DNA of 64,000 nt from Alkalibacillus aidingensis (GTDB taxonomy: Bacteria > Bacillota > Bacilli > Bacillales > Alkalibacillaceae). The notes beneath the pieces were generated by a model. It worked only from the letters and a program-made list of their open reading frames with translations. It was not told the origin of the DNA and did not search any database. Location of the stretch: positions 1 through 64,000 of the forward strand of contig NZ_JABXWU010000010.1 of the NCBI RefSeq assembly GCF_014595945.1. The letters are read 5' to 3'. The translations under genes were made by a program, and so were the position numbers. Positions 1 to 7,612 of the stretch are shown piece by piece. Positions within the stretch are counted from its first letter, which is position 1. Each line of letters starts with the position of its first letter.

Positions 1-36
1 TTCGGATGATCATTTTTTGATCATCCGAACCTTTTT
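1..36 (+). terminator. Hairpin with T-run at window start
   Basis: A perfect 12-bp stem (1-12 pairing with 18-29, loop 13-17) is followed by CC and five T. It reads as an intrinsic terminator for a plus-strand gene outside the window. It may be nested in a longer stem, because 53-68 carries TTTGTCCCAGCCTC, the right arm of a terminator type seen elsewhere here. Confidence 0.5.
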
Positions 37-267
37 ATTCGTAGAAACTAGTTTTGTCCCAGCCTCTTTTTTGCCTCTTAAACCATCACGCTGAACCGTA
101 TCATCGTTAATGGTAAAGACCAAGGAAAAAGCATGTCGACGATCTGGAAAAAGAAACGCATTACTCAGGGGCCGAATTAACTGCGTTAGTGCTAAGTTTA
201 GAATTAAGGCCACATTGCATATGTCGTAATTTCACTACCTAGTTCCATTTAGTTGTTACCAATATTA

Positions 268-561
268 TTAAGTAATGATAAAAAAACTGTACAATTGAGA
301 GAATACAAAGTTTATAATGACCCATACCCAGCGTTTCCTCCCTAAACCGAATGCTGCGGCTATTATTCCTAAAATGGGCATAAATCCTATTAAACCAGCC
401 CATGTGCTAATTTCGAATCCAGAGTGTTCCATAGTGAGAAGAACGCCTAATGTAACCAAAAAAGTTGCTAATATAGACTGAGCAATAATAATTGAAACTT
501 TTCGATCCTTTTTAAAGAGTCCACACTGCTTTAGCAGTTTGAATATAATAATCTTTTTCAT
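268..561 (-). CDS. Small membrane protein, unknown function
   Basis: This 97-residue protein is basic at its N-terminus and has about three hydrophobic segments (roughly residues 24-43, 52-72 and 77-95), so it should sit in the cytoplasmic membrane. I do not recognise the family. Its ATG overlaps the stop codon of the upstream frame (TAATG at 559-563), which is typical of translational coupling, so it was probably the second gene of a two-gene operon with the broken frame at 561-803. No ribosome-binding site of its own is needed in that arrangement. Function is unknown. Confidence 0.5.
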   Translation of the reverse strand: MKKIIIFKLLKQCGLFKKDRKVSIIIAQSILATFLVTLGVLLTMEHSGFEISTWAGLIGFMPILGIIAAAFGLGRKRWVWVIINFVFSQLYSFFIIT

Positions 562-803
562 TAGCTGTTTTTCTGAGCAAAAATAAATGCATTAACTAAG
601 CGTAGCGGCTCTTTTCGTTTTGGAAGAGAGCCAACTAATAAACCCGATTCATCTAATATCCCATCCTACTGGAATTGTTTTTCAAAATCTCTCATTGTTG
701 ATTCAATTTCTATTCGATTTTTATCTTTGTTAATTTTTTTCAGCAACTGGTTAGTAGTCATTTTTAAGTACTTTAGTGTTATATCATAGAAAAATTTTCG
801 CAA
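561..803 (-). pseudogene. Small gene interrupted by in-frame TAG
   Basis: A TTG start at 803 has a strong GGGAGGGG site at 811-818 with 7-nt spacing. It opens an 80-residue frame that runs without shift to TAA at 561-563 except for one in-frame TAG at 666-668 (after residue 45). Downstream of the TAG the frame still looks coding (GLLVGSLPKRKEP) and ends in a TAATG overlap with the next gene, so this looks like one short gene recently hit by a nonsense mutation. I do not recognise the family. A 45-residue product could still be made. A sequencing error is the other explanation. Confidence 0.5.
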
Positions 804-885
804 GTACTATCCCCTCCCAAGTTAATATTTAACATATCAATACAATAGTTTATTTAGCGTGGTTCCAGACCTTAGAAAGCATCAA

Positions 886-928
886 GCACCAATGATGAAG
901 TCACAATTAACGACTTCATCATTGGTGC
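886..928. repeat. Perfect 17-bp inverted repeat
   Basis: GCACCAATGATGAAGTC (886-902) is exactly repeated in inverted orientation at 912-928, with a 9-nt loop. Neither side has a T-run, so it is not an ordinary terminator. It lies in the roughly 330-bp gap between two divergent genes, where I see no other gene. Confidence 0.6.
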
Positions 929-1131
929 GATCATGTGAATATCTAAATAGATAAGGTAACTATAAATTTATGGTTAATAGTTTATTGATCTTTATACAAC
1001 AATATTTCTGATAGTTGATAATTTTTAATCATTTATGACTAAAAATTCCCTAAATATGTTATTATTATGGAAAAGATATGAAAGAGAAGGTCCGTTTTGA
1101 TAGGATTCTATGATAAGGAGAGGGTAAATTC

Positions 1132-2652
1132 ATGCATTTACAAGATGTATTACCGTTGATGTCGAAGATGTATTTGTCAAGGACAGTGGATAGTTTTTTA
1201 AAAGATGTGAAGTTAAACAATGAAGAGGAAATGCGGGACATTATAATTAAGAATATTGATGAGTTTAAGAATGCTGAAAGAGTCAAGCTAAACTTGGACT
1301 TTAGGGAAGCGAATCGTGATATTACATTAATGAATCGATTTATCTTGAAATGTTTACTTGGAAGCGAAGGTTACATTCTTTCAGAAAAAGAGATGCATGA
1401 GAATGTTTTGGAACTTGAAAGGCAGATACTAGAGGATAGTCAGGATGATTATTTTGTTGAGAATAAGATTGATGAGACGGCTTTCCGAGTGTATAGTGCA
1501 GTCTTAGATACGGCTTGGAGTAAAGGAGAAGCCTTAACATCTGATGAAATAAATATTTTATATACGCTTCGTGAAGTCCTTGAGCTGACAACAAGAGAGC
1601 ATTACATAATGGAAAGTAGAATCGGTAGATTTCCTCAAAAGGGTAACAAACTACATAACTCAAAACATGTGGATCGATCTCTTAAGGATCTTCAACTTAG
1701 AGGAATATTATTGCGGTTCAAAACGGATGATGTTTATTACGTCATACCTCATGATATTGTTAGAGAAGTAAGGTATGAGATGGGAGAAGAGCTTCGTACG
1801 GCAACTTATATTGAGTTATTGAACTCATTAAATCTAAAACAGATAAGGACAATCTTATCTACACTCAATATAAATATGAGTGGTAACAAAGATGAGTTAG
1901 TAGATAAGATCGTGAAATATAATATATTACCTTCAAAAGCGCTCTCTCATTTAAATACTTCAGATTTAACACAGTTGCTACGTTCACTAGATGGATCTAA
2001 TGTGAGCGGAACAAAGGATACTAAGATACAGAATATAATAGATTATTATGAAAACGTGACGACAACTGAAGACTCAGACCCTACAGATGAACGTTCTATT
2101 TATTATGATTATTTTGATGATCTAGCTTCGCGTAACTATAAAGCTTTACGGGCTAATAAAGTAATCGAGAAGGATAACCAGGTTGAGAAATATTTTGAGG
2201 AAGCCACGCGATACCTTTTTGAGAAGAAACTTAAAATGCAATTAGAGAACATGAAAGGAAGTAAGCACGCTGACGGTAAAATTAAGATTAGTTCTAATGT
2301 TAGTTTATTATGGGACAACAAAAGTGTAGAAAAGCCTTACACTTTCCCAGAAGAACACCTTGAACAATTTTTAGGGTATATTAGATCAGAACCTACACGA
2401 GTTTCGATATTCTTGATAGTAACCAGTGACTTTACTCAAGAAGCAGTTCATCAGGCGCAAAAACTTAAAGCATTTTCAGAAGATGATACGGATGTTGCTA
2501 TAATTACAGCTGAAAACTTAAAATATGTAAGTGATGTGTGGGAAGAGTATTCGGGTAAAAAGGATCCAGAATTTAGCCATCAAGTACTGAACTTAACAGG
2601 AGGGCTTAATAGAAGTTTACTTACTAGTCGAATGGAGTGGGCTTTGAAGTAG
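1132..2652 (+). CDS. Putative SAP-domain nuclease with FokI-like catalytic domain
   Basis: The start is an ATG preceded by AAGGAGAGGG. This 506-residue protein has a helical N-terminus and a possible winged helix around 135-205. Two tandem SAP-like helical pairs follow (about 229-266 and 271-306, each with a sGnKdeL-type core), which usually bind DNA. The C-terminal domain (345-506) resembles PD-(D/E)XK enzymes: a helix with E356/E357, HADGKI (D381), then WDNKS (D395-N-K397) and a helix with Q412. This spacing recalls the FokI cleavage domain (PDG...DTK...Q). Inference: a DNA-cleaving enzyme, probably for defence. There is no methyltransferase beside it, so it may act on modified or foreign DNA or be an orphan. 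It stands alone, with its own terminator, next to mobile-element debris. Confidence 0.6.
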   Translation: MHLQDVLPLMSKMYLSRTVDSFLKDVKLNNEEEMRDIIIKNIDEFKNAERVKLNLDFREANRDITLMNRFILKCLLGSEGYILSEKEMHENVLELERQILEDSQDDYFVENKIDETAFRVYSAVLDTAWSKGEALTSDEINILYTLREVLELTTREHYIMESRIGRFPQKGNKLHNSKHVDRSLKDLQLRGILLRFKTDDVYYVIPHDIVREVRYEMGEELRTATYIELLNSLNLKQIRTILSTLNINMSGNKDELVDKIVKYNILPSKALSHLNTSDLTQLLRSLDGSNVSGTKDTKIQNIIDYYENVTTTEDSDPTDERSIYYDYFDDLASRNYKALRANKVIEKDNQVEKYFEEATRYLFEKKLKMQLENMKGSKHADGKIKISSNVSLLWDNKSVEKPYTFPEEHLEQFLGYIRSEPTRVSIFLIVTSDFTQEAVHQAQKLKAFSEDDTDVAIITAENLKYVSDVWEEYSGKKDPEFSHQVLNLTGGLNRSLLTSRMEWALK

Positions 2653-2700
2653 TGTTCAAGAACTTCTCAATTAAAGTTCTTTGGGTTTGTTAAATAAAGT

Positions 2701-2747
2701 GTGTAAGTAAGAAATGCGTACGGTTTCTTACTCGCACAGTTTTTTTA
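2701..2747 (+). terminator. Terminator of the nuclease gene
   Basis: A 14-bp imperfect stem (2701-2714 with 2724-2737) is followed by seven T at 2741-2747, directly downstream of the nuclease stop codon. Confidence 0.75.
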
Positions 2748-2764
2748 TTTGGTAGAATATAAGT

Positions 2765-2815
2765 TTAAAACACCAATAAAGCCGCTCCAATAATTGCAAT
2801 TATAAATTTATTCAT
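2765..2815 (-). CDS. 16-residue hydrophobic micro-ORF
   Basis: An ATG at 2815 has a GAGGAG site about 8 nt upstream and opens a 16-codon frame (MNKFIIAIIGAALLVF) ending in TAA. The product would be a single short membrane-seeking peptide. Its good ribosome site and convergent position against the nuclease terminator are the only support. It could be a small toxin-like peptide, a leader peptide or chance. Confidence 0.3.
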   Translation of the reverse strand: MNKFIIAIIGAALLVF

Positions 2816-2933
2816 TTTTACTACTCCTCATTTTCTAAATGATGAAATTAATTCCTATGAAATAGTTACCTTAAGGTTAAAAAAGGAAATAAGTGAAGTC
2901 AAGTTAGTTTCAAATATCAATCAATTTATCCAT

Positions 2934-2972
2934 AAAAAAGTAGCACCTAAAATTAATAAGATAGGTGCTACT
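2934..2972 (-). terminator. Terminator after the IS256 remnant
   Basis: Eleven perfectly paired bases (2939-2949 with 2962-2972) are followed on the minus strand by six U. The stop codon of the transposase remnant lies inside the stem. Confidence 0.7.
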
Positions 2973-3173
2973 CACTCTTTATTGGTTTTGGACCAATTTC
3001 ATTAGAATCATACCCTAAATGGTGATTCATCTCACCTTTTAACATCGACTCAAACATGGGACCAAAGATGTTCTTTAACGCATTTTGCATGTTTTCCACT
3101 GACTCTGGTTGATACTGTTCAATAATCTTTTAGCTAATTCTACGGAGTTAAGATCTCTTTTCAATTTCCCCAA
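2968..3173 (-). pseudogene. IS256-family transposase, 5' remnant with frameshift
   Basis: A TTG at 3173 behind AAAGGAG opens MGKLKRDLNSVELAK. A shift of one base at the run AAAAG (about 3130) then continues as IIEQYQPESVENMQNALK and IFGPMFESML and GEMNHHLGYDSN. This is the recognisable N-terminus of IS256/Mutator transposases (LxGEMxxHLGY). The reading frame stops 10 residues later, so the catalytic DDE part is absent. A single-base deletion in the A run explains the frameshift. It is a dead fragment of an insertion sequence, capped by the terminator at 2934-2972. Confidence 0.75.
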
Positions 3174-3217
3174 TAAACACTCCTTTAAAGTATGCCTGTG
3201 GTGGTTTCTGCAAATGA

Positions 3218-3421
3218 GTATTGGGAGAAGTCTTTGAACATGAACTGAACTCCCATGAAGAGTCATATGCTGTGACGAAAGTTGAATCTTATTCGATGAT
3301 TGCAGGTGAAGCCAATGAATCGCCATCAATCTTTAAGAACCCGATCACTTGGGTAGGATTGTTAATCTTAATTGGTTAAAGCGGTAGTTTATTATGGCGT
3401 TATAAACGCTTGCATCATTAG
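3218..3421 (+). pseudogene. C-terminal fragment of a membrane-anchored protein, broken
   Basis: An open frame from a TGA at 3215 encodes an acidic stretch and then FKNPITWVGLLILIG, interrupted by TAA (3377-3379), then SGSLLWRYKRLHH and TAG (3419-3421). A hydrophobic helix followed by a basic tail is the usual end of a surface or secreted protein anchored in the membrane, and the TAA falls within it. No start or upstream domain is present. I infer a decayed remnant of an unidentified surface protein. The evidence is compositional only. Confidence 0.35.
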
Positions 3422-3738
3422 TGTTAACCGTCCCTTACGGCCGAGATCCAAAATACAATAGCTTGGTTTAATAATAAAAAAAACGTTGATTACAATTTAA
3501 CAGATGACAAATTCTATTATTAATGAATGTGAACCATTCATACATTGAGCATGGACGAAAAAGGGTGTTAACCGTTATTATTATCAAATATTAACCATTA
3601 AGATTGAAAGGCCTATTGTTACTAGTCCCCTTTGAACAGTCAAACGTTTGAAGGTTTTTTTATAGTCAATAAAAGAACAAGTGTTCTAAAAAGTGATATA
3701 ATAATGGAAAATAGGAGATAAAAGGAGTGAGAGGTTTA

Positions 3739-4734
3739 ATGCAAAATGATACAAATATCCTAATTTACCAAACAGAAGAAGGAAATACAAAAATAGATGT
3801 AAGATTAGAAGGTGAAACAGTTTGGATGACTCAAAAGGCAATAGCAGATCTTTATCAAACATCACCACAAAATATCACATTACACATAAAAAATATTTAT
3901 GAAGAGTGCGAATTAAAAGAAGAATCAACTTGTAAGTATTTCTTACAAGTTCAAAATGAAGGTTCAAGAGAGATAAAAAGAAAAGCAAAACATTACAACC
4001 TCGAGATGATTATTGCTATAGGTTATCGAGTTCGATCCCATCGAGGGACACAATTCCGCCAGTGGGCGACCGATCGTTTGAATGAGTATTTGGTCAAAGG
4101 CTTTACAATGGATGATGAACGTTTAAAAGAAATGCGTAATTTTGGTCAAGACTATTTCGATGAACTCCTTGAACGAATTCGAGATATCCGTGCTTCTGAG
4201 AAGAGGTTTTATCAAAAAATCACTGATATTTATGCTACATCTGTTGATTATGATCCTAGAGCAGAAATTACACAGGAATTCTTTGCAATTGTTCAAAATA
4301 AACTTCATTTTGCTATACATGGTCAAACGGCGGCCGAATTGATCGCAAATAGAGCTAGTGCTGAAGAGGAAAATATGGGTTTGACTTCTTGGAAAGAAGA
4401 TAAAGTTCGTAAGCCGGATGTTACAGTCGCAAAAAATTACTTAACTGAAAAAGAGATAAAGTCATTAAATCGAATTGTAACAATGTATTTGGATTATGCA
4501 GAAGACCAAGCGGAGAGGCAAAGACCAATGTACATGAAAGACTGGGTTATTAAACTAAATGCATTTCTTCAGTTTAATGAAAGAGATCTTCTTGAAAACG
4601 CTGGAAAAGTATCGAAGGTCGTGGCTGATCAAATTGCCATTGAGCAATATGAAAAATATAACCAAAACCGCCTAGAACAACATAAAAAAGACGATTTTGA
4701 TGAATTTGTTCAAAAAAATCAGTTGAAGAAATAA
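3739..4734 (+). CDS. RhuM family protein
   Basis: The sequence has the typical RhuM opening: ILIYQTEEGNTKIDVRLEGETVWMTQ followed by a helix-turn-helix-like stretch (AIADLYQTSPQNITLHIKNI), then YNLEMIIAIGYRVRSHRGTQFRQWA and a helical C-terminal half. The family is named after a Salmonella pathogenicity-island protein and is frequent on islands and mobile elements. The N-terminal part resembles KilA-N/phage antirepressor DNA-binding proteins. The molecular role is not settled. About 330 residues is normal length, so it appears intact. I prefer the ATG at 3739 over the in-frame GTG at 3727, because family members begin just before ILIYQ. It sits alone between the decayed fragments and an IS3 element. 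Confidence 0.8.
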   Translation: MQNDTNILIYQTEEGNTKIDVRLEGETVWMTQKAIADLYQTSPQNITLHIKNIYEECELKEESTCKYFLQVQNEGSREIKRKAKHYNLEMIIAIGYRVRSHRGTQFRQWATDRLNEYLVKGFTMDDERLKEMRNFGQDYFDELLERIRDIRASEKRFYQKITDIYATSVDYDPRAEITQEFFAIVQNKLHFAIHGQTAAELIANRASAEEENMGLTSWKEDKVRKPDVTVAKNYLTEKEIKSLNRIVTMYLDYAEDQAERQRPMYMKDWVIKLNAFLQFNERDLLENAGKVSKVVADQIAIEQYEKYNQNRLEQHKKDDFDEFVQKNQLKK

Positions 4735-4905
4735 CTACAGAGCATATAGAAGAATATATATGAATTACCAGGAAATTTTACTGAGCCATAGCACAAGAAA
4801 ATAATGATCCATTTAAGTGGTTAACCTCGACATGACCGAATCCCAAAAATAAACCCCGTATTACCATAATGAACTGACCCGAGGAAATGGGACAAGAAAA
4901 AACAC

Positions 4906-5763
4906 CTATGCTGCCACGGTCCTGTATTCAACAGGACTGTGGCAATTTAATTTTGAAAAAGGTCGTATATAATTGTAATAATACATGTAATTTATTACTT
5001 TTTCTATTACAATAGTAGTTGTTAGGGTCGCTCTTAATTGAGCGACGAATTCTTCTGACTTTAGCGAGGAATGGAAGGATTCAATGACGGCATTATCAAA
5101 GCAATTGCCTTTGCGGGACATGCTTGTGGTAATGCCGTTTTCTTTTGCTAGTGCCTGAAAGGCATAGGATGTATATTGTGCTCCTTGATCACTGTGTAAG
5201 ATGACTTCATGATTCTCCCTTCCGTTACAAGCCTCACGTAGCGTATCCAAAACAAAATCCACCTGTTGCGAGTCACTAATTTTGTAAGCAATAACTTCGT
5301 TATTATACAAATCCATAATAGTGGATAAATACAACATTTTTGGCCCGTAAGGTAAGTATGTTATATCTGTCACCCATTTTTGATTCGGTTTCTCAGCTTT
5401 AAAATCTTGTTTTAATAAGTTAGGAACTATAATTTTACTTTCTCCTGCAATATATTTTTGTCGCTTTACTTTTACACGACACTGGATTTCGTATTTTTGC
5501 ATCACTTTTTGAACTGTCTTGCGGTTCTTCTTAATCTGATAATCTTTCCATAAAATCTCTCTAACTTTTCGGTGCCCCACTCGATGTGAAAGTTGTTTAC
5601 AGGTATTAATGATAAGTTGATGAAAATCTGGGATTTGTTGATTTACCCTTCTTTTCCATCGATAATATGTCGAGCGAGGGATTTCAAAACACTCGCATAT
5701 TTCTTTCGTCGTAAACCGATCTTTAAAAGCTTCAACAACTTCTACAAAAATTTCTGGTACCAC
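4906..5763 (-). CDS. IS3-family transposase OrfB (DDE catalytic subunit)
   Basis: It starts at GTG (5763), overlapping the end of orfA by 22 bp in the -1 frame. The protein has an N-terminal HTH_21-like segment (FEIPRSTYYRWKRR) and an rve integrase core. That core contains WVTDITYL (first D), ILHSDQGAQYTS (second D) and NAVIESFHSSLK (E), all at the expected spacing, followed by the YNYIRPF...SPVEYR ending. It should catalyse strand transfer of the element, normally as an OrfAB fusion made by programmed -1 frameshifting. The overlap contains AAATTTTTG rather than the canonical A6G slippery site. Confidence 0.9.
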   Translation of the reverse strand: MVPEIFVEVVEAFKDRFTTKEICECFEIPRSTYYRWKRRVNQQIPDFHQLIINTCKQLSHRVGHRKVREILWKDYQIKKNRKTVQKVMQKYEIQCRVKVKRQKYIAGESKIIVPNLLKQDFKAEKPNQKWVTDITYLPYGPKMLYLSTIMDLYNNEVIAYKISDSQQVDFVLDTLREACNGRENHEVILHSDQGAQYTSYAFQALAKENGITTSMSRKGNCFDNAVIESFHSSLKSEEFVAQLRATLTTTIVIEKVINYMYYYNYIRPFSKLNCHSPVEYRTVAA

Positions 5764-6068
5764 TTCCTTTCGATTTCTTGGTACTTTCCCATTAGCTCAT
5801 CCCGCATTTCATAATAAGTGACCTTTCTTTTTAATTGCGCTAGTTCACTATCATCCTCAGGACCTTTACCGAAGGTATATTGTTTTCCAATCGGTTGAGC
5901 CAATCTGTGATTCTCACCATTACGATGCCATCTCATCCAGGTTTTGATTTGGCTTTTACTCTTTATTCCATACCTTTCCATAATCTCACGATTAGTCCAC
6001 TCACCAGTTAGCTTCAAACGAATTACTTCTTGTTTCACTTCTTCAGGATAAAATCGATTTTTACCCAT
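5742..6068 (-). CDS. IS3-family transposase OrfA (DNA-binding subunit)
   Basis: This is a 108-residue helix-turn-helix protein (YPEEVKQEVIRLKLTGEWTN, then KSKSQIKTWMRWH) with a C-terminal leucine/charged helix (about 75-105) typical of OrfA dimerisation zippers. The start is ATG at 6068 with AGGAGG 11 nt upstream. A GTG at 6080 would lie within the ribosome site and is rejected. It recognises the element ends and supplies the N-terminal part of OrfAB. Confidence 0.85.
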   Translation of the reverse strand: MGKNRFYPEEVKQEVIRLKLTGEWTNREIMERYGIKSKSQIKTWMRWHRNGENHRLAQPIGKQYTFGKGPEDDSELAQLKRKVTYYEMRDELMGKYQEIERKWYQKFL

Positions 6069-6223
6069 AAAGAAAAACACCTCCTAAATTGTCGAATACT
6101 TTTACATACGACATAGGGGGTGTTTTTTCCTGTCTCATATTTTTGGGTCACTCTATAACGTGGTACGGGGGTTATATACTGCAATGTAAGCCTTCCAGTT
6201 TGGATTAGTCTTTTTTCTAAACT

Positions 6224-6376
6224 CTACATATCATGATGCGTATTTTGTTTTTGCCGTGAATGATTTCGTTGTTTTACTTTGTGTGAGCCTTGCATGGGTT
6301 TGCCATATGGCTGTTGCGGACTCTTTGGTAAGTTTGGTTCTTCCTGCTGTTTTGGCCCTTTTGGTTTTCCACTCAT
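6224..6376 (-). CDS. sspP: Small acid-soluble spore protein P
   Basis: A 50-residue protein. Its N-terminus is Pro/Gln/Lys-rich and its C-terminus KVKQRNHSRQKQNTHHDM matches, position by position, the end of Bacillus SspP (KVKNRNHTRQKHNSSHDM from memory). It is a minor spore-core protein made late in the forespore. The ATG at 6376 has GGAGGAG 7 nt upstream. It is a single-gene unit, and the window shows nothing else from a sporulation operon beside it. This gene is one of the direct proofs that the organism forms spores. Confidence 0.85.
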   Translation of the reverse strand: MSGKPKGPKQQEEPNLPKSPQQPYGKPMQGSHKVKQRNHSRQKQNTHHDM

Positions 6377-6578
6377 TTTCTATCTCCTCCTTGCTGATTT
6401 ACGTATAGCTTTCGACAAGGGGAAGAAATCTATACTTTGGAAAGCTTAAAAGGCATCAAATATTGAAGGACCTTATTTTCATGATGCACAGGACGTACAA
6501 ATGTAGGTGTTAACATATGCTTAAAAACTCCTCAATCAACCCAATCCTATCATGGGCTTGTAAGTATTAATGGTATAA

Positions 6579-7235
6579 TCACCAAATCCTTATCATATAG
6601 CCATGTTGAGTTTGTTCCCCGATTCTCTCCACATCAATTTGCTGACTTTGTTGGTTGTAATTATACCTCAACCATCCAACATAAAGACCGTCTTGTGCGG
6701 CAACTTGTTCTTCCCACAAGCCTACGCCACTAATCCATTCACCTGTAACATCACCTGGTGGTTGGCCTGGTTGGGGATAACTTGATCCCATAGCTGCTAT
6801 TACTGTACAGCCAGAAATGGCAGCTAGTTCTTGTGGAAAATAACTCGCCGCAACTCTACATCCAGTCAGAATAATTTCGCAGTCATGACAAAACTTTATT
6901 CTTCCTTGTTGAACTAATGAGTTAAGGTCCTGGATGTACCTAGCATGATCGGAATCGATTGGTAACCTGTATGAATAAAATCCTGCATGGTCGATCCCAC
7001 CTAATTTGACGCCACCTCGATTTCCATTGGGGCTGTATGGCCAAGCATGAGAGAAGATATAAATTTTTTCTAAACAGTCTTTTCCTTGATTGGTAGCTTG
7101 CTCAAGTGCTTTAAATATGTCTTTTCCACTACTCCACTGCTTTGTGTTCTCTTTACCTACTGCTCGCTCTCCCCAGGCTAAAAAAGCACCTTCATCCTCT
7201 CCAGTGGCGGCAAGGGCTAGATTTCTTTTATTCAT
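6579..7235 (-). CDS. Caspase/DUF4347-like hypothetical protein with His-Cys pair
   Basis: A 218-residue soluble protein without signal peptide. The start is ATG at 7235, which has AAGGAG 8 nt upstream. KIYIFSHAWPYSPNG (about 58-72) and EIILTGCRVAASYF (about 124-137) resemble the strand-His-Gly and strand-Cys motifs of the caspase-like fold, in particular the DUF4347 pattern of 'HG...' then 'ILLYGCxxA'. The His and Cys would be the catalytic dyad. This assignment is pattern-based and I do not recognise the exact family. The C-terminus is rich in Gln and aromatic residues. It is monocistronic, between sspP and a 450-bp gene-free stretch. Confidence 0.45.
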   Translation of the reverse strand: MNKRNLALAATGEDEGAFLAWGERAVGKENTKQWSSGKDIFKALEQATNQGKDCLEKIYIFSHAWPYSPNGNRGGVKLGGIDHAGFYSYRLPIDSDHARYIQDLNSLVQQGRIKFCHDCEIILTGCRVAASYFPQELAAISGCTVIAAMGSSYPQPGQPPGDVTGEWISGVGLWEEQVAAQDGLYVGWLRYNYNQQSQQIDVERIGEQTQHGYMIRIW

Positions 7236-7612
7236 ATAAACACTCCTTTTCAAGGTATGACTATGCAATAAAAAGGAGTTTTATGTCATTCGCATATCGG
7301 AGCCAGGTTATTTATTCACATTTTCTGTAATTGCGTAAATAGTTTTAAATTCTTTTCCAATTTTCTTGAGTAGCATTATCGCAGTGGACAGTAGCAGGTG
7401 GGTGTCGATGGCCATATCTCACCTTGAATAGCAAAGCTTAGGAAAATACTTGACGAAAAACCTAAAAACTTGTCAAATTATTCAACAAACGGTATGATTA
7501 ATCTTGGATAAAGGGATTTATGCCCATATCTAATGACTAGTGACAGCTGACTGAAAATAATTTAATAAACTGGCAATAAGGTCTTTAAGTAAGTTATTGC
7601 TTAAGTAATAGT

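Larger units (their letters stand above)
4875..6150 (-). mobile_element. IS3-family (IS150-like) insertion sequence
   Basis: The ends are imperfect inverted repeats of about 33 bp beginning TGACCC and both including GGAAAAAACACC-like sequence (4875-4907 and 6118-6150). They enclose two overlapping minus-strand frames, orfA and orfB. Length is 1276 bp, normal for the family. No clean 3-4-bp target duplication is visible (GAAC against CTCT). The flanks outside both ends are themselves inverted copies of each other (about 4849-4874 and 6151-6176), so the element seems to sit in the middle of a hairpin. Both genes look intact, so it may be active. Confidence 0.85.

Noticed and set aside
10-213. 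67-codon minus-strand open frame at the window start
   Set aside because: Its end lies inside a terminator hairpin and the T-rich right arm of another. No ribosome site and no recognisable family.
3640-3666. Terminator CAAACGTTTG plus T-run before the RhuM gene
   Set aside because: The palindrome is short and its arms leave no loop, and no gene precedes it on that strand. Too weak to list.
1132-4734. A complete multi-gene restriction-modification or toxin-antitoxin operon
   Set aside because: The nuclease and RhuM genes are separated by terminators and debris, and there is no methyltransferase or antitoxin.
5742-5763. Canonical A6G slippery site for OrfAB frameshifting
   Set aside because: The overlap has AAATTTTTG, and no A6G heptamer is present. 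A non-canonical shift or reinitiation at GTG remains possible.
7283-7330. 15-codon frame MSFAYRSQ... after AAAAGGAG
   Set aside because: Good ribosome site but no conserved features, and it lies in the promoter region of the divergent gene. Not enough to call.
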